Source: Kocuria sp. (GTDB taxonomy: Bacteria > Actinomycetota > Actinomycetes > Actinomycetales > Micrococcaceae). Taken from it: a stretch of 64,000 nucleotides of DNA. This document shows, piece by piece, positions 54,639-64,000 of the stretch. Numbering within the stretch: position 1 is the first letter of the stretch; the number at the start of each line of letters is the position of its first letter. The position numbers and the translations under genes are program-made. Location of the stretch: the NCBI RefSeq assembly GCF_030530945.1, contig NZ_JAUMTZ010000003.1, positions 1 through 64,000 on the forward strand, written 5' to 3'. The notes under the pieces are model-generated. The model was not told the origin of the DNA. It worked only from the letters and a program-made list of their open reading frames with translations, and made no database searches.

Positions 54639-56522
54639 ATGTGTGGAATTGTGGGATATGTGGGCTCAGAGCGTGCTGACGGGCGGAAGCACACTGCACT
54701 GGACGTGATTCTGGAGGGCCTCCGCCGCCTGGAGTACCGCGGGTACGACTCCGCCGGCGTGGCGGTCATCGCGGAGGGTGAGGTGGAGTACCGCAAGAAG
54801 GCGGGCAAGCTCAGCAACCTCGTGGCGGAGCTGGAGGAGCACCCCCTCCCGGACTCGAACATCGGCATCGGCCACACCCGGTGGGCGACCCACGGCGGAC
54901 CCTCGGACGTCAACGCCCACCCGCACGTGGTGGACGGCGGCAAGCTGGCCATGATCCACAACGGCATCATCGAGAACTTCAGCGAGATCAAGCGCGAGCT
55001 GGCCGCCGAGGGCGAGAGCTTCGTGTCCGAGACGGACACCGAGGTGGCCGCCGTGCTCCTGGCGCGCACCTACAACGCCCAGCCTGCGGATGCCAAGGAC
55101 CTCACCGTGGCCATGCAGGACACGTGCCGCCGGCTCGAGGGCGCGTTCACCCTGCTGGCCGTCCACGCGGATGTCCCGGACCGTGTGGTGGCGGCTCGGC
55201 GCAACTCCCCCCTGGTGATCGGGCTGGGCGAGGGCGAGAACTTCCTGGGTTCGGACGTCTCCGGATTCATCGACTACACCAAGCACGCCGTGGAGATGGG
55301 ACAGGACCAGATCGTCACCATCACCGCGGACGACTACACGATCGTGGACTTCGACGGCAACCCCGCCGAGGGCAAGCCCTTCGACATCGAGTGGGACGCC
55401 GCCGCCGCGGAGAAGGACGGGTACCCCTCCTTCATGGAGAAGGAGATCCACGACCAGCCGGCGGCCGTGGGGGACACCCTGCTGGGGCGGCTGGACGAGA
55501 GCGGCCGCCTCACCCTGGACGAGCTGAAGATCGACGAGTCCGTGCTGCGCTCCATCGACAAGATCGTGGTGATCGCGTGCGGCACCGCGGCGTACGCCGG
55601 CCAGGTGGCCCGCTACGCCATCGAGCACTGGTGCCGGATCCCCACCGAGGTGGAGCTGGCCCACGAGTTCCGCTACCGGGACCCGATCGTGAACGAGAAG
55701 ACCCTCGTGGTGGCCGTCTCCCAGTCCGGGGAGACCATGGACACTCTGATGGCGGTGCGCCACGCGCAGGAGCAGGGCGCGAAGGTGGTGGCCATCTGCA
55801 ACACCAACGGCTCCACGATCCCGCGCGAGGCCGACGCGGTGCTGTACACGCACGCCGGCCCGGAGATCGCTGTGGCCTCCACCAAGGCGTTCCTGGCCCA
55901 GATCACCGCCGCGTACCTCCTGGGCCTGTACCTGGCGCAGCTGCGCGGCAACAAGTTCAAGGACGAGATCGCCACGCTGCTCTCGGAGCTCGACGCCATG
56001 CCCGCCAAGATTCAGCGCGTGCTGGACGAGGTGGAGCCCCAGGTCAAGGAGCTCGCCTCGGACATGAAGGACGCCGGCTCGGTCCTGTTCCTGGGTCGCC
56101 ACGTGGGCTTCCCCGTGGCCATGGAGGGTGCTCTGAAGCTCAAGGAGATCGCCTACATCCACGCCGAGGGCTTTGCGGCGGGGGAGCTCAAGCACGGCCC
56201 CATAGCCCTGATCGACCAGGGCCAGCCGGTGATCGTGATCGTGCCCTCGCCCAACGGGCGGGACTCGCTGCACGCCAAGGTGGTCTCCAACATCCAGGAG
56301 ATCCGCGCGCGCGGTGCCGAGACCATCGTGATCGCGGAGGAGGGGGACGAGGCGGTGCGCGAGTTCGCCAACCACGTCTTCTACGTCCCCGAGGCCCCCA
56401 CCCTGCTGCAGCCCCTGCTGGCCACCGTGCCGTTGCAGATCTTCGCGTGCGAGCTCGCCGGAGCCAAGGGCTACGACGTGGACCAGCCGCGCAACCTGGC
56501 CAAGTCCGTCACGGTCGAGTAG
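54639..56522 (+). CDS. glmS: Glutamine-fructose-6-phosphate aminotransferase (isomerizing)
   Basis: GlmS makes glucosamine-6-phosphate from fructose-6-phosphate and glutamine, the entry to aminosugar synthesis. The 627-residue product starts M-C-G, so Cys2 becomes the N-terminal nucleophile of the glutaminase domain after Met removal. The first domain has [18 protein letters not shown]. Two SIS sugar domains follow, with SQSGETMDT, and the end is KSVTVE. The ATG at 54639 is fixed by Cys2; a GTG at 54630 would bury that residue. Confidence 0.97.
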   Translation: MCGIVGYVGSERADGRKHTALDVILEGLRRLEYRGYDSAGVAVIAEGEVEYRKKAGKLSNLVAELEEHPLPDSNIGIGHTRWATHGGPSDVNAHPHVVDGGKLAMIHNGIIENFSEIKRELAAEGESFVSETDTEVAAVLLARTYNAQPADAKDLTVAMQDTCRRLEGAFTLLAVHADVPDRVVAARRNSPLVIGLGEGENFLGSDVSGFIDYTKHAVEMGQDQIVTITADDYTIVDFDGNPAEGKPFDIEWDAAAAEKDGYPSFMEKEIHDQPAAVGDTLLGRLDESGRLTLDELKIDESVLRSIDKIVVIACGTAAYAGQVARYAIEHWCRIPTEVELAHEFRYRDPIVNEKTLVVAVSQSGETMDTLMAVRHAQEQGAKVVAICNTNGSTIPREADAVLYTHAGPEIAVASTKAFLAQITAAYLLGLYLAQLRGNKFKDEIATLLSELDAMPAKIQRVLDEVEPQVKELASDMKDAGSVLFLGRHVGFPVAMEGALKLKEIAYIHAEGFAAGELKHGPIALIDQGQPVIVIVPSPNGRDSLHAKVVSNIQEIRARGAETIVIAEEGDEAVREFANHVFYVPEAPTLLQPLLATVPLQIFACELAGAKGYDVDQPRNLAKSVTVE

Positions 56523-56543
56523 ACCGCGGCCTGCCGGCCCACC

Positions 56544-56583
56544 ACGGCGGGTGACGCCTCCCACGGGAGCCGTCACCCGCCGT
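56544..56583 (+). terminator. Terminator after glmS
   Basis: ACGGCGGGTGACG (56544-56556) and CGTCACCCGCCGT (56571-56583) form a perfect 13-bp stem whose loop can pair further (CTCC/GGAG). The rest of the 311-bp gap before acpS (56584-56821) shows no gene; only the acpS -10 box is seen at its end. Confidence 0.75.
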
Positions 56584-56821
56584 CGTCGTCCCCACCCCGG
56601 TGACGACGCCGCCGCGCCCGCGTGGCGGGCAGGAGACCGTCGATCCCGTGGCCGGGCGGCACCTCTCGGGTTCCGGCCGGGCCGGAGCCGCCTCTGACCC
56701 CACGCGGACCGGACGCCTTGGCCCCCTGGCACCTCGGCTCCCTTAGCGCCGAGGCGGGCAGCCGCCGCGGGGCAGACCTGTCCGTGCTCACGGTCACCCT
56801 GTGACGGTCGGAGCGCGCCGG

Positions 56822-56827
56822 TAGGCT
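56822..56827 (+). promoter_or_regulatory. -10 box for a leaderless acpS transcript
   Basis: TAGGCT is followed by 6 nt and the acpS ATG. TGTGAC at 56800-56805 could be a -35 at 16 nt. No ribosome-binding site is seen. Confidence 0.55.
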
Positions 56828-56833
56828 GGCGGG

Positions 56834-57205
56834 ATGATCGTGGGCACCGGCGTGGACATCGTGGACATCGGGCGTTTCGAGCGCCAGCTCGAGCGGGCCC
56901 CCCGTCTGCGGGAGCGCCTGTTCGTGCCGCACGAGCAGCGGCTGACCCCGCGGTCCCTGGCGGCGCGGTTCGCCGTGAAGGAGGCTGCCGCAAAGGCGCT
57001 GAAGGCCCCGCCGGGGATGGTCTGGCGGGACTGCTGGGTCACCAACGACGCCCACGGGGCCCCGGAGCTGCACACCGCGGGCACCGTGGCCGCCCAGCAG
57101 CGGCGGCTGGGCATCCGCACCTGGCACGTGAGCATCTCCCACGACGGCGGCATGGCCGTGGCGTTCGTGGTGGCCGAAGGAGAGGGGAGCACCCGCCATG
57201 ATTGA
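56834..57205 (+). CDS. acpS: Holo-[acyl-carrier-protein] synthase
   Basis: AcpS moves 4'-phosphopantetheine from coenzyme A to acyl carrier protein. The 123-residue protein has [12 protein letters not shown] near the start and [13 protein letters not shown], the two metal-binding motifs, and the final strand region [16 protein letters not shown]. Its end overlaps the nnr start by 8 nt, so the two are translated together. Confidence 0.95.
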   Translation: MIVGTGVDIVDIGRFERQLERAPRLRERLFVPHEQRLTPRSLAARFAVKEAAAKALKAPPGMVWRDCWVTNDAHGAPELHTAGTVAAQQRRLGIRTWHVSISHDGGMAVAFVVAEGEGSTRHD

Positions 57206-58994
57206 GGCGTACACCGGTGAAAGCATCCGCGCGGCCGAGCAGCCGCTGCTGGAGCAGGGGCTCGGCGAAACCCTGATGCGCCGGGCAGCCAGAGGGCTGG
57301 CCCGAGGCTGCGAGGAGCAGCTGCGGACGAGCAGCCCGGACGGGAGCCTGCGGGGCGGCACAGCGGTGCTGCTGGTGGGATCCGGCAACAACGGCGGCGA
57401 TGCGCTGTGGGCCGGTGCCTTTCTGCGGGAGCGGGGTGTGGCCGTGACCGCGGTGCTCACGGGTTCCCGCGTCCACCGGGAGGGACTGGCCGCCCTGACC
57501 GCGGCGGGCGGGCACGTCCTGCGCCTGGAGGACTCGGACGGACCGGACCGTTCGGCGCTCGCCGCCGAGGTGGCGGCCGCCCCTGCCGTGGGCGTCGCGG
57601 ACGCGGTGGATCTCATGGCCCGCGCCCGCCTGGTGGTGGACGGCATGCTGGGCACCGGTGCCTCCGGCGGGTTGCGAGGCGCCCCGGCGCGCCTCGTCTC
57701 CGCCTTCCGGGAGCGTGAGCAGGACCCGGCCGTGCCTTTCACCCGGCGCACACCGCGCATCGTGGCCTGCGACGTGGTCTCGGGGGTGGCCGCCAGCACG
57801 GGGCGGGCTCCCGAGCCCGTGCTGCGCGCCCACGCCACCGTCACGTTCGGTGGGGCCAAGACCGCGCACGTGGTCTCCCCCGGGGAGCAGGCGGGCGGTG
57901 AGCTCACGATGGTTCCCATCGGCATCGAGAACCGGCTGGGTGCTCCCGCGGTGCACCGTCTCGAGCCGTCCGACGTACTGGCCGCCTGGCCGCGTCCCGG
58001 GGCCACCGACACCAAGTACTCCCGCGGGGTCCTCGGCGTGGTGGCCGGGGCGCCCAGCTACCCGGGGGCCGCGATCATGTGCACCCAGGCCGCGGTGAAC
58101 GCGGGTGCGGGCATGGTCCGCTTCCTGGGGGACTCCACCGCGCGCGCCATGGTCCTAGCACGCAGCCCCGAGGTGGTCTGCTCCGAGGACCAGCCCTGGG
58201 ACGTGCACGTCCAGGCCTGGCTCGCCGGTCCCGGGGTGGTGGGGGACGAGTCCCAGGCCGCGCGCGTCCAGGCCGTGATCGAGGCGCGGGAACCCGCGGT
58301 GCTGGACGCGGGCGCGCTCGACGCCGCCGCCCGCTCCGTGGCGGACTCCCGGCTGGGTGCCCACAAGATCCTCACGCCCCACGCCGGGGAGCTCTCCCAG
58401 GTCTTCGAGTGGCTGCACGGCTTCGGACTGTGCGACGCCGCCGTGGAGCGCTCCGAGATCGAGGCGGACCCCGTGCACTGGGCCGCAGAGGCGGCCCGGC
58501 TGACCGGCGCCACCGTCCTGCTCAAGGGGGCCACCACCGTGGTGGCCTCGCCCGTCGGCTCCACCGGTGGCACCGCGGCCGGGGTGGGTGGTGGCGCCGC
58601 GTCCGGCGCTGTGCCCGGTGAGGTCTCCGGACGGCGGGAGGACGCCGAACCGCGGCCGCGGGACGGCCGAGAGGGTCGGGGCGCCCCGGACCCGGCGGCG
58701 TCGTCCGGCGGGGACGTGCTGCTCCTGAGCGTGGGGGGCGCGAGTCCGTGGCTGGCCACGGCCGGCTCCGGGGACACGCTCGGCGGCATCCTGGGCACCG
58801 TGCTGGCCCACGTGGCCGAGCACCCGGACGCCCTGGCCGCCCTGGGGCACTGGGCCCGCGGCGAGGGCCGCTGGGCCGCGGCGGCAGCGCTCGGGGCGGG
58901 CCTGCACGCGCTCGCGTCGCGGGCGCAGGGGGAGGGCCCCGTGCCTCCGTCCGTGCTGGCGGAGAACGTGCGGGCGGTGCTCACCCGTCCGTGA
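57198..58994 (+). CDS. nnr: Bifunctional NAD(P)HX epimerase / dehydratase
   Basis: This enzyme repairs hydrated NADH and NADPH. Residues 1-225 are the NnrE epimerase (YjeF N-terminal fold) with GSGNNGGD (61-68). Residues from about 260 on are the NnrD dehydratase, a ribokinase-like domain with [12 protein letters not shown] and [11 protein letters not shown] (about 520-530). Residues 452-504 are a Gly/Ala/Arg-rich insert absent from typical members. The 598-residue length exceeds the usual 500 or so because of it. It starts at an ATG overlapping acpS, the usual acpS-nnr pairing. Confidence 0.94.
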   Translation: MIEAYTGESIRAAEQPLLEQGLGETLMRRAARGLARGCEEQLRTSSPDGSLRGGTAVLLVGSGNNGGDALWAGAFLRERGVAVTAVLTGSRVHREGLAALTAAGGHVLRLEDSDGPDRSALAAEVAAAPAVGVADAVDLMARARLVVDGMLGTGASGGLRGAPARLVSAFREREQDPAVPFTRRTPRIVACDVVSGVAASTGRAPEPVLRAHATVTFGGAKTAHVVSPGEQAGGELTMVPIGIENRLGAPAVHRLEPSDVLAAWPRPGATDTKYSRGVLGVVAGAPSYPGAAIMCTQAAVNAGAGMVRFLGDSTARAMVLARSPEVVCSEDQPWDVHVQAWLAGPGVVGDESQAARVQAVIEAREPAVLDAGALDAAARSVADSRLGAHKILTPHAGELSQVFEWLHGFGLCDAAVERSEIEADPVHWAAEAARLTGATVLLKGATTVVASPVGSTGGTAAGVGGGAASGAVPGEVSGRREDAEPRPRDGREGRGAPDPAASSGGDVLLLSVGGASPWLATAGSGDTLGGILGTVLAHVAEHPDALAALGHWARGEGRWAAAAALGAGLHALASRAQGEGPVPPSVLAENVRAVLTRP

Positions 58995-59078
58995 GGAACC
59001 CGCGGAGCGGCTATCGTGGGGACTCGGCCGAGAACGGGGGACCCGTGCTCGGCCCCACCACACCCTGAGGAGAAGTTC

Positions 59079-61262
59079 ATGGAAGTTTGGCCCGGACACC
59101 CGTACCCGCTGGGCGCCACGTTCGACGGCACGGGAACCAATTTCGCGCTCTTCTCCGAGGTCGCGGACCGCGTGGAGCTGTGCCTGTTCGACGCCGACGG
59201 CACGGAGACCCGCGTGGAGGTCACCGCCGTGGACAGCTACGTGTGGCACTGCTACCTGCCGCAGGTCCAGCCGGGCCAGCGCTACGGCTACCGCGTGCAC
59301 GGCCCGTGGGACCCGTCCCAGGGGCTGCGTTGCAACCCCGACAAGCTGCTGCTGGACCCGTACGCGAAGGCCGTGGAGGGGGAGATCGACTGGGACGAGT
59401 CCCTGTTCTCCTACAACTTCGGCGACGAGGACTCCGAGAACCACCAGGACTCCGCCGCCCACATGATGAAGGGCGTGGTGATCAACCCGTTCTTCGACTG
59501 GGAGGGCGACCGCACCCCGCACACCCCGTACCACAAGTCCGTGATCTACGAGGCGCACGTCAAGGGCCTCACCGAGCAGCACCCCGAGGTCCCCGAGGAG
59601 CAGCGCGGCACCTATGCAGGGGTGTCCCACCCGGCGGTGATCGCACACCTGAAGAAGCTCGGGATCACCGCGATCGAGCTCATGCCCGTGCACCAGTTCG
59701 TGCAGGACTCCACCCTGCTGGAGAAGGACCTGCGCAACTACTGGGGCTACAACACCATCGCGTTCTTCGCCCCTCACAACGAGTACAGCGCGGCCTCCCA
59801 CCTGGGCAGCCAGGTGCAGGAGTTCAAGGCCATGGTCCGCGCCCTGCACCAGGCGGACATCGAGGTCATCCTGGACGTGGTCTACAACCACACCGCCGAG
59901 GGCAACCACATGGGCCCCACGCTGTCCATGAAGGGCATCGACAACAACGCCTACTACCGCACCGTGGACGACGACCACAAGTTCTACATGGACTACACGG
60001 GCACCGGGAACTCGCTCAACGTGCGCCACCCCCACTCCCTGCAGCTGATCATGGACTCCCTGCGCTACTGGGTCACCGAGATGCACGTGGACGGCTTCCG
60101 CTTCGACCTCGCGGCCACCCTGGCCCGCGAGTTCTACGACGTGGACAAGCTCTCCACGTTCTTCGAGCTGGTCCAGCAGGACCCGATCGTCTCGCAGGTC
60201 AAGCTGATCGCGGAGCCGTGGGACATCGGCCCCGGTGGCTACCAGGTGGGCAACTTCCCGCCGCAGTGGACCGAGTGGAACGGCAAGTACCGGGACACCG
60301 TCCGAGACTTCTGGCGCGGCGAGCCCGCCACCCTCGGCGAGTTCGCGTCCCGCGTGACGGGTTCCGCGGACCTCTACGAGAACAGCGGGCGGCGCCCGTT
60401 CGCCTCCGTCAACTTCGTCACCGCCCACGACGGCTTCACGCTGCGGGACCTGGTGTCCTACAACGAGAAGCACAACGAGGCCAACGGCGAGGACAACAAC
60501 GACGGCGAGTCCCACAACCGCTCGTGGAACTGCGGCACGGAGGGCCCCACCGACGACGCCGAGGTGCTGGCCCTGCGCGCCCGCCAGCAGCGCAACTTCC
60601 TGGCCACCCTGCTGCTGTCCCAGGGCACCCCCATGCTGCTGCACGGCGACGAGCTGGGCCGCACGCAGAAGGGCAACAACAACACCTACTGCCAGGACAA
60701 CGAGCTCACGTGGATCAACTGGGAGAAGGTGGACGCGCCCCTCGTGGAGTTCACCGCGGCCATCACCCGGCTGCGCCACGAGCACCCCACGTTCCGCCGC
60801 TCGCAGTTCTTCGACGGCCGCCCCGTGGACATGGGCGAGCTCGGCGAGGGTGATCCCATGCCGGACATCGCGTGGCTCAACACGGATGGCACCCCCATGG
60901 TCCCCGCGGACTGGGACGAGCCGCTGGCCCGCTCCGTGGGCATGTGGCTCAACGGGCAGGGCATCGCCGGGGTGGACATGCGCGGCCGCCGGATCACGGA
61001 CGACAACTTCATCGTGTACTTCAACTCCAACCCGGAGGCCGTGGAGGTCACCCTGCCCCCGGCCGAGTACGGCCAGCACTGGGAGGAGATCCTGGACACG
61101 GCCGGCGAGCACGCGGACGGCGAGGTGCGGGGCCACTCCTCCGTGCTGAGCATGGCGGGCAAGTCCACGATCATGCTGCGCGCGTGGGAGGAGCCCGAGG
61201 AGGAGCCCGACGCCTCGGTTGCCGCCTCCGTGGCGGCGGCGGTCTACACCGACGAAGTCTGA
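59079..61262 (+). CDS. glgX: Glycogen debranching enzyme GlgX/TreX
   Basis: This GH13 enzyme cuts alpha-1,6 branches. The 727-residue protein has an N-terminal carbohydrate-binding domain, then the barrel with VVYNHTAEGN, the nucleophile region DGFRFDLAA, the acid/base AEPWDIG and TAHDGF. The ATG at 59079 has GAGGAGAAG upstream. It heads treX-treY-treZ, so its job here is to supply linear maltodextrins for trehalose synthesis. A hairpin follows. Confidence 0.96.
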   Translation: MEVWPGHPYPLGATFDGTGTNFALFSEVADRVELCLFDADGTETRVEVTAVDSYVWHCYLPQVQPGQRYGYRVHGPWDPSQGLRCNPDKLLLDPYAKAVEGEIDWDESLFSYNFGDEDSENHQDSAAHMMKGVVINPFFDWEGDRTPHTPYHKSVIYEAHVKGLTEQHPEVPEEQRGTYAGVSHPAVIAHLKKLGITAIELMPVHQFVQDSTLLEKDLRNYWGYNTIAFFAPHNEYSAASHLGSQVQEFKAMVRALHQADIEVILDVVYNHTAEGNHMGPTLSMKGIDNNAYYRTVDDDHKFYMDYTGTGNSLNVRHPHSLQLIMDSLRYWVTEMHVDGFRFDLAATLAREFYDVDKLSTFFELVQQDPIVSQVKLIAEPWDIGPGGYQVGNFPPQWTEWNGKYRDTVRDFWRGEPATLGEFASRVTGSADLYENSGRRPFASVNFVTAHDGFTLRDLVSYNEKHNEANGEDNNDGESHNRSWNCGTEGPTDDAEVLALRARQQRNFLATLLLSQGTPMLLHGDELGRTQKGNNNTYCQDNELTWINWEKVDAPLVEFTAAITRLRHEHPTFRRSQFFDGRPVDMGELGEGDPMPDIAWLNTDGTPMVPADWDEPLARSVGMWLNGQGIAGVDMRGRRITDDNFIVYFNSNPEAVEVTLPPAEYGQHWEEILDTAGEHADGEVRGHSSVLSMAGKSTIMLRAWEEPEEEPDASVAASVAAAVYTDEV

Positions 61263-61304
61263 GCCCAGGTCTCCGCGGTCGACGCCGCTGCCACCGGACG
61301 CGCT

Positions 61305-61335
61305 GGACGCGCCACCTCTCGCGGGTGGCGCGTCC
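61305..61335 (+). terminator. Hairpin after glgX
   Basis: GGACGCGCCACC (61305-61316) and GGTGGCGCGTCC (61324-61335) form a perfect 12-bp stem with a 7-nt loop. No T-run follows. Confidence 0.6.
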
Positions 61336-61412
61336 GCCGTGTCCACCTCCCGTGGTTCTCGCCCTGGGCGGATGGACTGGCACGAGGGCGCGCACTCCGG
61401 GAGACTGGAAGG

Positions 61413-63782
61413 GTGCTGACACCCTCTTCGACCTACCGGTTGCAAATCACCACCCAGCAGGACCTCCACCGCGCGGCGGAACTGGTCCCCTACCTCAAGC
61501 GCCTGGGCGCGGACTGGGTCTACCTCTCGCCGATCCTGCGGGCCACGAGCGGCTCGGACCACGGCTACGACGTGGTGGATCCCACCGAGGTGGATCCGGA
61601 GCGGGGCGGCTCCGCGGGACTCGCGGCGCTGTCCGAGGCGGCCCACGCCGCGGGCATGGGCGTGGTGGTGGACATCGTCCCCAACCACCAGGGCGTTGCC
61701 GTGCCGCGGGAGAACCCGTGGTGGTGGTCCCTGCTGGCCGAGGGGCCGCAGAGCCCCTACGCCACCGCGTTCGACGTGGACTGGGAGGCGGGCCGCGGCA
61801 AGGTGCTGATCCCCGTGCTGGGTGACGGGGACGAGGACCTCTCCGCCCTCACCGTGCAGGACGGCACGCTGCGCTACTACGACAACGTCTACCCCCTGGC
61901 CGAGGGGACCTGGAGCGAGGGGGACGACCCCGCCGAGGTGCACGACCGCCAGCACTACGAGCTGATCAGCTGGCGGCGCGGGGACTCCGAGCTGAACTAC
62001 CGCCGTTTCTTCACCGTGGCCACCCTGGCCGGTGTGCGTGTGGAGGACCAGGGGGTCTTCGAGGAGTCCCACCAGGAGGTGGGCCGCTGGTTCCGCGAGG
62101 GTCTCGTGGACGGGCTGCGGATCGACCACCCGGACGGGGTCCGGGACCCGCGGGACTACCTGGAGAAACTGGCGCGGGTCACGGACGGCGCCTGGACCGT
62201 GGTGGAGAAGATCCTCGAGCCGGGGGAGAAGCTGCCCCGCGACTGGCGCACCGCCGGAACCACGGGCTACGACTCCCTGGGCTGGATCGACCGTGTGCTC
62301 ACGGACTCCCGCGGCCACTACGAGCTCGCGTCCCTGGACACCCGGCTGCGCGGCGGTGAGCCGGCGCACTGGGACGAGCTGATCCACGGGACCAAACGGG
62401 CCATGGCGGACGAGGGCCTCTCCGCGGAGGTGCACCGCCTGGTCCGGGAGCTGCCCGCCGGCTTCCCCCACGGCCCCGAGGCGGCCTACGACGGGCTGGC
62501 GGAGATCCTCTCGAACTTCCCCGTGTACCGCACCTACCTCCCCGAGGGTGGGGACCACCTGCGCGACGCCGTGGCCGCCGCGCGCGGGCACCGTCCCGAC
62601 CTGGATTCCGTGCTCACGGACCTCAGGGGGGTGCTGGGTGCGGACGCGCAGGACTCCGCCGAGCTGGGCGTGGCCGCCCGGCGCTTCCAACAGACCTCGG
62701 GCATGGTCATGGCCAAGGGCGTGGAGGACACCGCGTTCTACCGCTACACCCAGCTCACGTCCCTCACGGAGGTGGGCGGTGACCCGTCCGTCTTCTCGCT
62801 GAGCCCCGAGCAGTTCCACGAGGCGGCCGCGGCCCGCCAGGGCGAGTCGCCCACCACGATGAACGCCCTCACCACCCACGACACCAAGCGCTCCGCCGCC
62901 GTGCGGGCGCGCATCACGGTGCTCTCCGAGCGGCCGCAGGCGTGGTCCGAGACGGTGTCCACCCTGCTCACCCGGGCCCGGGAGGCCGGGATCTCCCTCA
63001 CGGACGGTCCGGCGGTGAACCTGGTGCTCCAGGCCGTGGTGGGCGCCTGGCCGCTGGAGCGGGACCGCGCGGTGGACTACGCCATGAAGGCCGTGCGCGA
63101 GGCTGCGGTGTCCACCACCTGGGTGGACGGGGACGAGGAGTTCGAGGGCGAGCTCACGCGCTTCATCGACTTCCTGTTCACGGACCCGAGCGCCCGCGGG
63201 GTCGTGGAGGGCTGCGTGGCCCGGGTGAGTGAGCCCGGATGGTCCAACGCCCTGGCCGCCACGGCGCTGCAGCTGACCCTGCCCGGCGTCCCGGACGTCT
63301 ACCAGGGCCAGGAGCTGTGGGAGCCCTCGCTCGTGGACCCGGACAACCGCCGCCCGGTGGACTTCGCCGCGCGGGAGGCCCTGCTCTCGGAGCTCGACGC
63401 CGCCGCGCCCGGTTCCCCGGCCGCCACCCCGCCCGTGGACGGCACCGGCGCGGCCCGGATGCTGCTGACATCCCGCGTGCTGCGCCTGCGCCGGGAGCAC
63501 CCCGGGCTGTTCTCCGGCTACACCCCGCTGCGCGTGACGGGTGCGCTCGCCGAGCACACCCTGGCCTTCGACCGGGGTGGGGCGGCCACCGTGGTCACCC
63601 GCTTCCCCGTGGGCCTCGCCGCCGCGGGCGGCTTCACGGACGAGACCGTGGAGCTGGCCCCCGGCACGTGGCAGGACACCCTGACCCAGCGCGATTTCAC
63701 GGCAGGTCCCAACGCGCCCGTGGCACTCGCCGACCTCCTCGACACCTATCCCGTGGCCGTTCTGCGCCGGAAGGACAGCTGA
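61413..63782 (+). CDS. treY: Maltooligosyl trehalose synthase TreY
   Basis: TreY turns the reducing end of a maltodextrin into an alpha,alpha-1,1 (trehalose) link. The 789-residue protein has STYRLQI at the start, YLSPILRATSGSDHGYDVVD, VVDIVPNHQGV, the nucleophile region GLRIDHPDGVRDP and the late TTHDTKRS motif. This matches the GH13 family-26 layout. The start is a GTG with GGGAG 9 nt upstream. treZ follows 3 nt after the stop. Confidence 0.95.
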   Translation: MLTPSSTYRLQITTQQDLHRAAELVPYLKRLGADWVYLSPILRATSGSDHGYDVVDPTEVDPERGGSAGLAALSEAAHAAGMGVVVDIVPNHQGVAVPRENPWWWSLLAEGPQSPYATAFDVDWEAGRGKVLIPVLGDGDEDLSALTVQDGTLRYYDNVYPLAEGTWSEGDDPAEVHDRQHYELISWRRGDSELNYRRFFTVATLAGVRVEDQGVFEESHQEVGRWFREGLVDGLRIDHPDGVRDPRDYLEKLARVTDGAWTVVEKILEPGEKLPRDWRTAGTTGYDSLGWIDRVLTDSRGHYELASLDTRLRGGEPAHWDELIHGTKRAMADEGLSAEVHRLVRELPAGFPHGPEAAYDGLAEILSNFPVYRTYLPEGGDHLRDAVAAARGHRPDLDSVLTDLRGVLGADAQDSAELGVAARRFQQTSGMVMAKGVEDTAFYRYTQLTSLTEVGGDPSVFSLSPEQFHEAAAARQGESPTTMNALTTHDTKRSAAVRARITVLSERPQAWSETVSTLLTRAREAGISLTDGPAVNLVLQAVVGAWPLERDRAVDYAMKAVREAAVSTTWVDGDEEFEGELTRFIDFLFTDPSARGVVEGCVARVSEPGWSNALAATALQLTLPGVPDVYQGQELWEPSLVDPDNRRPVDFAAREALLSELDAAAPGSPAATPPVDGTGAARMLLTSRVLRLRREHPGLFSGYTPLRVTGALAEHTLAFDRGGAATVVTRFPVGLAAAGGFTDETVELAPGTWQDTLTQRDFTAGPNAPVALADLLDTYPVAVLRRKDS

Positions 63783-63785
63783 ACC

Positions 63786-64000
63786 ATGAGCACCGATCAC
63801 CGCTTCGACGTCTGGGCCCCGCACGCCCGCAAGGTCACCGTCCGCATCGAGGGCCGGGACCACCCTATGGAGGGCCTGGCGGACCGTCCCGGCTGGTGGA
63901 CCCTGCCGGAGGGGACCGACGTCCCCCGGGGCACCGTGCGCTACGGCTACGTCCTGACCAAGACCTTCGACGCCGGCACCCCGGAGGAGCGCGAGCAGGT
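63786..64000 (+). CDS. treZ: Maltooligosyl trehalose trehalohydrolase TreZ, 5' part
   Basis: TreZ releases trehalose from the product of TreY. Only the first 71 codons are in the window. They show the N-terminal beta-domain start RFDVWAPHARKVTVRI and GWWTLPEG. The ATG lies 3 nt after the treY stop. The call depends on this start and on the treX-treY order; it continues beyond 64000. Confidence 0.9.
   Translation, partial: MSTDHRFDVWAPHARKVTVRIEGRDHPMEGLADRPGWWTLPEGTDVPRGTVRYGYVLTKTFDAGTPEEREQ

Noticed and set aside
58155..63863. An open frame of about 1900 codons on the minus strand, opposite nnr, glgX and treY
   Set aside because: It mirrors three real genes, is rich in Gly, Val, His and Arg as expected for the antisense of GC-rich codons, has no ribosome-binding site and no recognisable domain.

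Overview
This window is a chromosomal segment of a high-GC actinobacterium. It contains the main transcription and translation gene cluster, read almost entirely on the + strand. High GC, GTG/TTG starts, TANNNT -10 boxes placed 6-9 nt before several starts, a missing rpsN in the spc operon and a missing rpsD between rpsK and rpoA all fit Micrococcaceae, most likely Kocuria or Micrococcus. The genus is an inference from gene order and sequence style; no database search was made.

Layout: (1) 1-880, the end of rplK and rplA. (2) 880-8900, a tandem-GNAT gene, then a molybdenum cofactor (Moco) module in two divergent arms: moaA-moaD-moeA on the - strand and a second moeA-moaC-mog/moaE fusion-fdhD on the + strand. 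This module separates rplKA from rplJL. (3) 8940-10360, a promoter and L10-type leader, then rplJ-rplL and a terminator. (4) 10400-15680, a tandem glycine riboswitch controlling gcvP-gcvT (no gcvH), then a metallo-beta-lactamase-fold gene. (5) 15730-23490, rpoB-rpoC with their own promoter and an attenuator-like hairpin. (6) 23550-28250, rpsL-rpsG-fusA-tuf. (7) 28312-34085, the S10 operon rpsJ to rpsQ. (8) 34148-35446, a Fes-like esterase. (9) 35550-40126, the spc operon rplN to rplO without rpsN, closed by a strong terminator. (10) 40176-44417, secY, adk, map and rlmN. (11) 44445-48117, the alpha operon infA-rpmJ-rpsM-rpsK-rpoA-rplQ, in which bL17 carries an extra C-terminal domain. (12) 48164-53019, truA, rplM-rpsI, ppk2 and glmM. 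(13) 53035-56583, mscL and coaA on the - strand and glmS on the + strand. (14) 56822-64000, acpS-nnr, then glgX(treX)-treY-treZ; treZ is cut by the window end.

The ribosomal blocks supply ribosomal proteins, RNA polymerase core subunits and elongation factors. Structured leaders precede rplJ, gcvP, rpoB, tuf, rpsJ, rplN and infA. The Moco arms cover GTP to cyclic pyranopterin (MoaA, MoaC), molybdopterin synthase (MoaD, MoaE), adenylation and molybdate insertion (Mog/MoaB domain, MoeA) and sulfuration for formate dehydrogenase (FdhD). glmM and glmS supply aminosugars for peptidoglycan. The last block turns alpha-glucan into trehalose.

No insertion sequence, phage gene, CRISPR array, rRNA or tRNA was seen. 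The observations most worth following are the bL17 fusion, the leaderless-type starts outside the ribosomal operons, the divergent MoeA paralogue, the Mog-MoaE fusion, the structured tuf and rplN leaders, the rpoB attenuator and the esterase between the S10 and spc operons.
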